Shown here: positions 5,586 to 6,547 of the stretch, in pieces
Numbering within the stretch: position 1 is the first letter of the stretch
How the letters are laid out: each line of letters starts with the position of its first letter
Assembly (NCBI GenBank): GCA_039029915.1
Contig: JBCCFD010000444.1
Location: 1 to 6,547 of the forward strand
Source: QQUD01 sp039029915
GTDB lineage: Bacteria > Chloroflexota > Anaerolineae > Promineifilales > Promineifilaceae
DNA length: 6,547 bases
Reading direction: 5' to 3'
Notes under the pieces: generated by a model
Told to the model about the DNA's origin: nothing
The model's input: only the letters and a program-made list of their open reading frames with translations
Databases searched by the model: none
Position numbers and translations under genes: made by a program

Positions 5586-6176
5586 TCAGGCAAATAGAAG
5601 AAGCCCTAACCCTAATGTAACCAGTGATAACACAATACCACCAGCGATTTGCCCTGGCGTGTGATATTGAAGCCACAGACGTGCCCAAACGACCGCAATC
5701 AAAATGGGAATGAGAAGCAAACCGAGCCACGGTGAGAACCAGTAGGCCATAATGATGCAGGCTGATGCGGTGGTGGCGTGCAAGCTTACCTTCCAAAAGG
5801 TGGTTAGCAGGGCAACCCCTAATAGCTGAGCTGAAATAGCGATTGCTACTAGAACTAAAAAAGATGGCGCATTGCTAAAGCTCAGCCCTATTGAGGACAG
5901 GATTGAGGCGAATGCGATGGCAAACATTGGCTTGACGCGCTCTTCGCGGCTTTTGACGTGTAAATCTGAAATGATCCCCTGATAGTACAAAATAAAAATA
6001 AAAGCTGTAGAGAGGAGAATGACCGGCAAGCTATAGATCAGAATGTAGAGCCAGGCGTTGGCTTGTGCTGTAGCGAGGGCGGCAAACACGGCCGTTCCCA
6101 TCATCCACACAGGTGGTGAAGCCACATTTGAGATGAAATTAGCTAGCCATTGATAGTCTAATCTTGAGGTTGACAT
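5586..6176 (-). CDS. PAP2-family membrane phosphatase-like protein
   Basis: A 196-residue, very hydrophobic protein with about six or seven membrane helices (roughly 21-37, 42-66, 84-100, 105-126, 135-165 possibly as two, 176-195). The PAP2 (phosphatidic acid phosphatase type 2) motifs are recognisable. A basic segment HVKSREERVKP (73-83) stands for motif 1, KVSLHATTA (H133) for the PSGH motif, and WARLWLQYHTPGQIAGG (R166, H172) for the final SR-x5-H motif with catalytic His. The Asp that usually follows that His is Gln here, as I recall for a membrane-bound subgroup with H-T-P-x-Q. Likely substrates are lipid phosphates or pyrophosphates in the cytoplasmic membrane. The ATG lies 5 nt after the stop of the glycosyltransferase, and a weak AAAGAGA within that gene's end serves as ribosome site, so the two are probably co-translated. 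Exact substrate is unknown. Confidence 0.82.
   Translation of the reverse strand: MSTSRLDYQWLANFISNVASPPVWMMGTAVFAALATAQANAWLYILIYSLPVILLSTAFIFILYYQGIISDLHVKSREERVKPMFAIAFASILSSIGLSFSNAPSFLVLVAIAISAQLLGVALLTTFWKVSLHATTASACIIMAYWFSPWLGLLLIPILIAVVWARLWLQYHTPGQIAGGIVLSLVTLGLGLLLFA
6087..6096. repeat. AACGGCCGTT-family palindrome, variant CACGGCCGTT
   Basis: One-base variant inside the PAP2 gene. Read on the minus strand it encodes G-T-A-V (27-30) in the first membrane helix. Confidence 0.7.
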
Positions 6177-6181
6177 AAAAA

Positions 6182-6547
6182 TTATCTCTTTCTAGCTGAA
6201 ATCGCTATCGTTTCATAATAAAAATTGAGTAGCTGATCCATCGTGGCTCGCCAAGAGCGATTCTGGGCATGTTCCCAACCTTTTTGAGCCAGCTCGTTGC
6301 GGTAGTCAGGATCGTGGTGGAGCTTATCAATTAAAGGCCCCACTTGCTCAAAACGACCTTGCTCATAAAACAGCCCGGTTTTCCCGTGTGTGACCGAATC
6401 AACGATGCCGCCTGCCTTAACCGCGATGACTGGTAGGCCACACGCCATTGCTTCAAGCGCTACAAGACCAAAGGTCTCGGTGGTGGATGGAAAAATAAAT
6501 GCATCAGCAGCCCGATACGCCTGAATTAAATCGTCACCCCGCAAATA
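6182..6547 (-). CDS. GT4-type glycosyltransferase, C-terminal part (5' truncated)
   Basis: The frame is open at the right edge (first visible codon TAT), so the N-terminal acceptor-binding domain lies outside. The visible 121 residues are the C-terminal Rossmann-like half of a GT-B enzyme: YLRGDDLIQAYRAADAFIFPS, then TTETFGLVALEAMACGLPVIA, which holds the E-x7-E nucleotide-sugar motif typical of retaining family-4 enzymes, and GGIVDSV with GKTGLFYE. The region resembles mannosyl- and sulfoquinovosyl-transferases that modify diacylglycerol-type lipids, but that subgroup cannot be proved from this part alone. Its stop is 5 nt before the PAP2 start, indicating one transcript and a shared lipid or envelope pathway. 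It is expected to be cytosolic or peripheral on the inner membrane face. Confidence 0.93.
   Translation of the reverse strand, partial: YLRGDDLIQAYRAADAFIFPSTTETFGLVALEAMACGLPVIAVKAGGIVDSVTHGKTGLFYEQGRFEQVGPLIDKLHHDPDYRNELAQKGWEHAQNRSWRATMDQLLNFYYETIAISARKR

Overview
The window looks like ordinary, gene-dense bacterial chromosome of roughly balanced base composition. No rRNA, tRNA, transposase, phage or CRISPR signature is visible. Nothing fixes the species. A Chloroflexota-like or other environmental bacterium is only a guess, based on the mix of gene families and on a genome-style dispersed palindrome. No host claim should rest on this window alone.

Layout. (1) 1-384 (+) is the C-terminal part of a NarL/LuxR-type response regulator cut by the left edge. 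(2) 420-1118 and 1130-2689 (+) form a complete OmpR/PhoB-type response regulator and HAMP-containing membrane histidine kinase pair, 11 nt apart. (3) 2677-2850 is a non-coding element bounded by an imperfect inverted repeat (GCCACAGATAACAC / GTGCTATCTGTGGC). The last codons and stop of the kinase lie inside its left end. (4) 2865-3596 (-) is a four-helix membrane protein of unknown function with a soluble N-terminal half. (5) 3597-3999 is a roughly 400-bp divergent intergenic region. Its downstream half (3753-3960) is a tandem row of four perfect inverted repeats ending just before a strong Shine-Dalgarno. (6) 4000-4938 and 4935-5567 (+) are a D-hexose-6-phosphate mutarotase-like epimerase and a HAD phosphatase-like protein, overlapping by 4 nt and probably translationally coupled. 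(7) 5586-6176 and 6182-6547 (-) are a PAP2-type membrane phosphatase-like protein and the C-terminal third or so of a GT4-type glycosyltransferase cut by the right edge. They are 5 nt apart and converge on the HAD gene.

How the genes fit together. The two-component genes form a signalling unit, and the neighbouring NarL-type regulator may belong to a separate system. The mutarotase and phosphatase suggest a small sugar-phosphate module, possibly controlled by the structured leader. The glycosyltransferase and PAP2 protein suggest lipid or glycolipid metabolism. These joint roles are inferred from adjacency.

The most notable non-gene signals are: (a) the 10-bp palindrome AACGGCCGTT, present in eight perfect copies plus two one-end variants, in all three reading frames and across five genes; (b) the four-hairpin leader, whose arms can re-pair so as to cover the Shine-Dalgarno; (c) the CAGAT-phased inverted-repeat element after the kinase.
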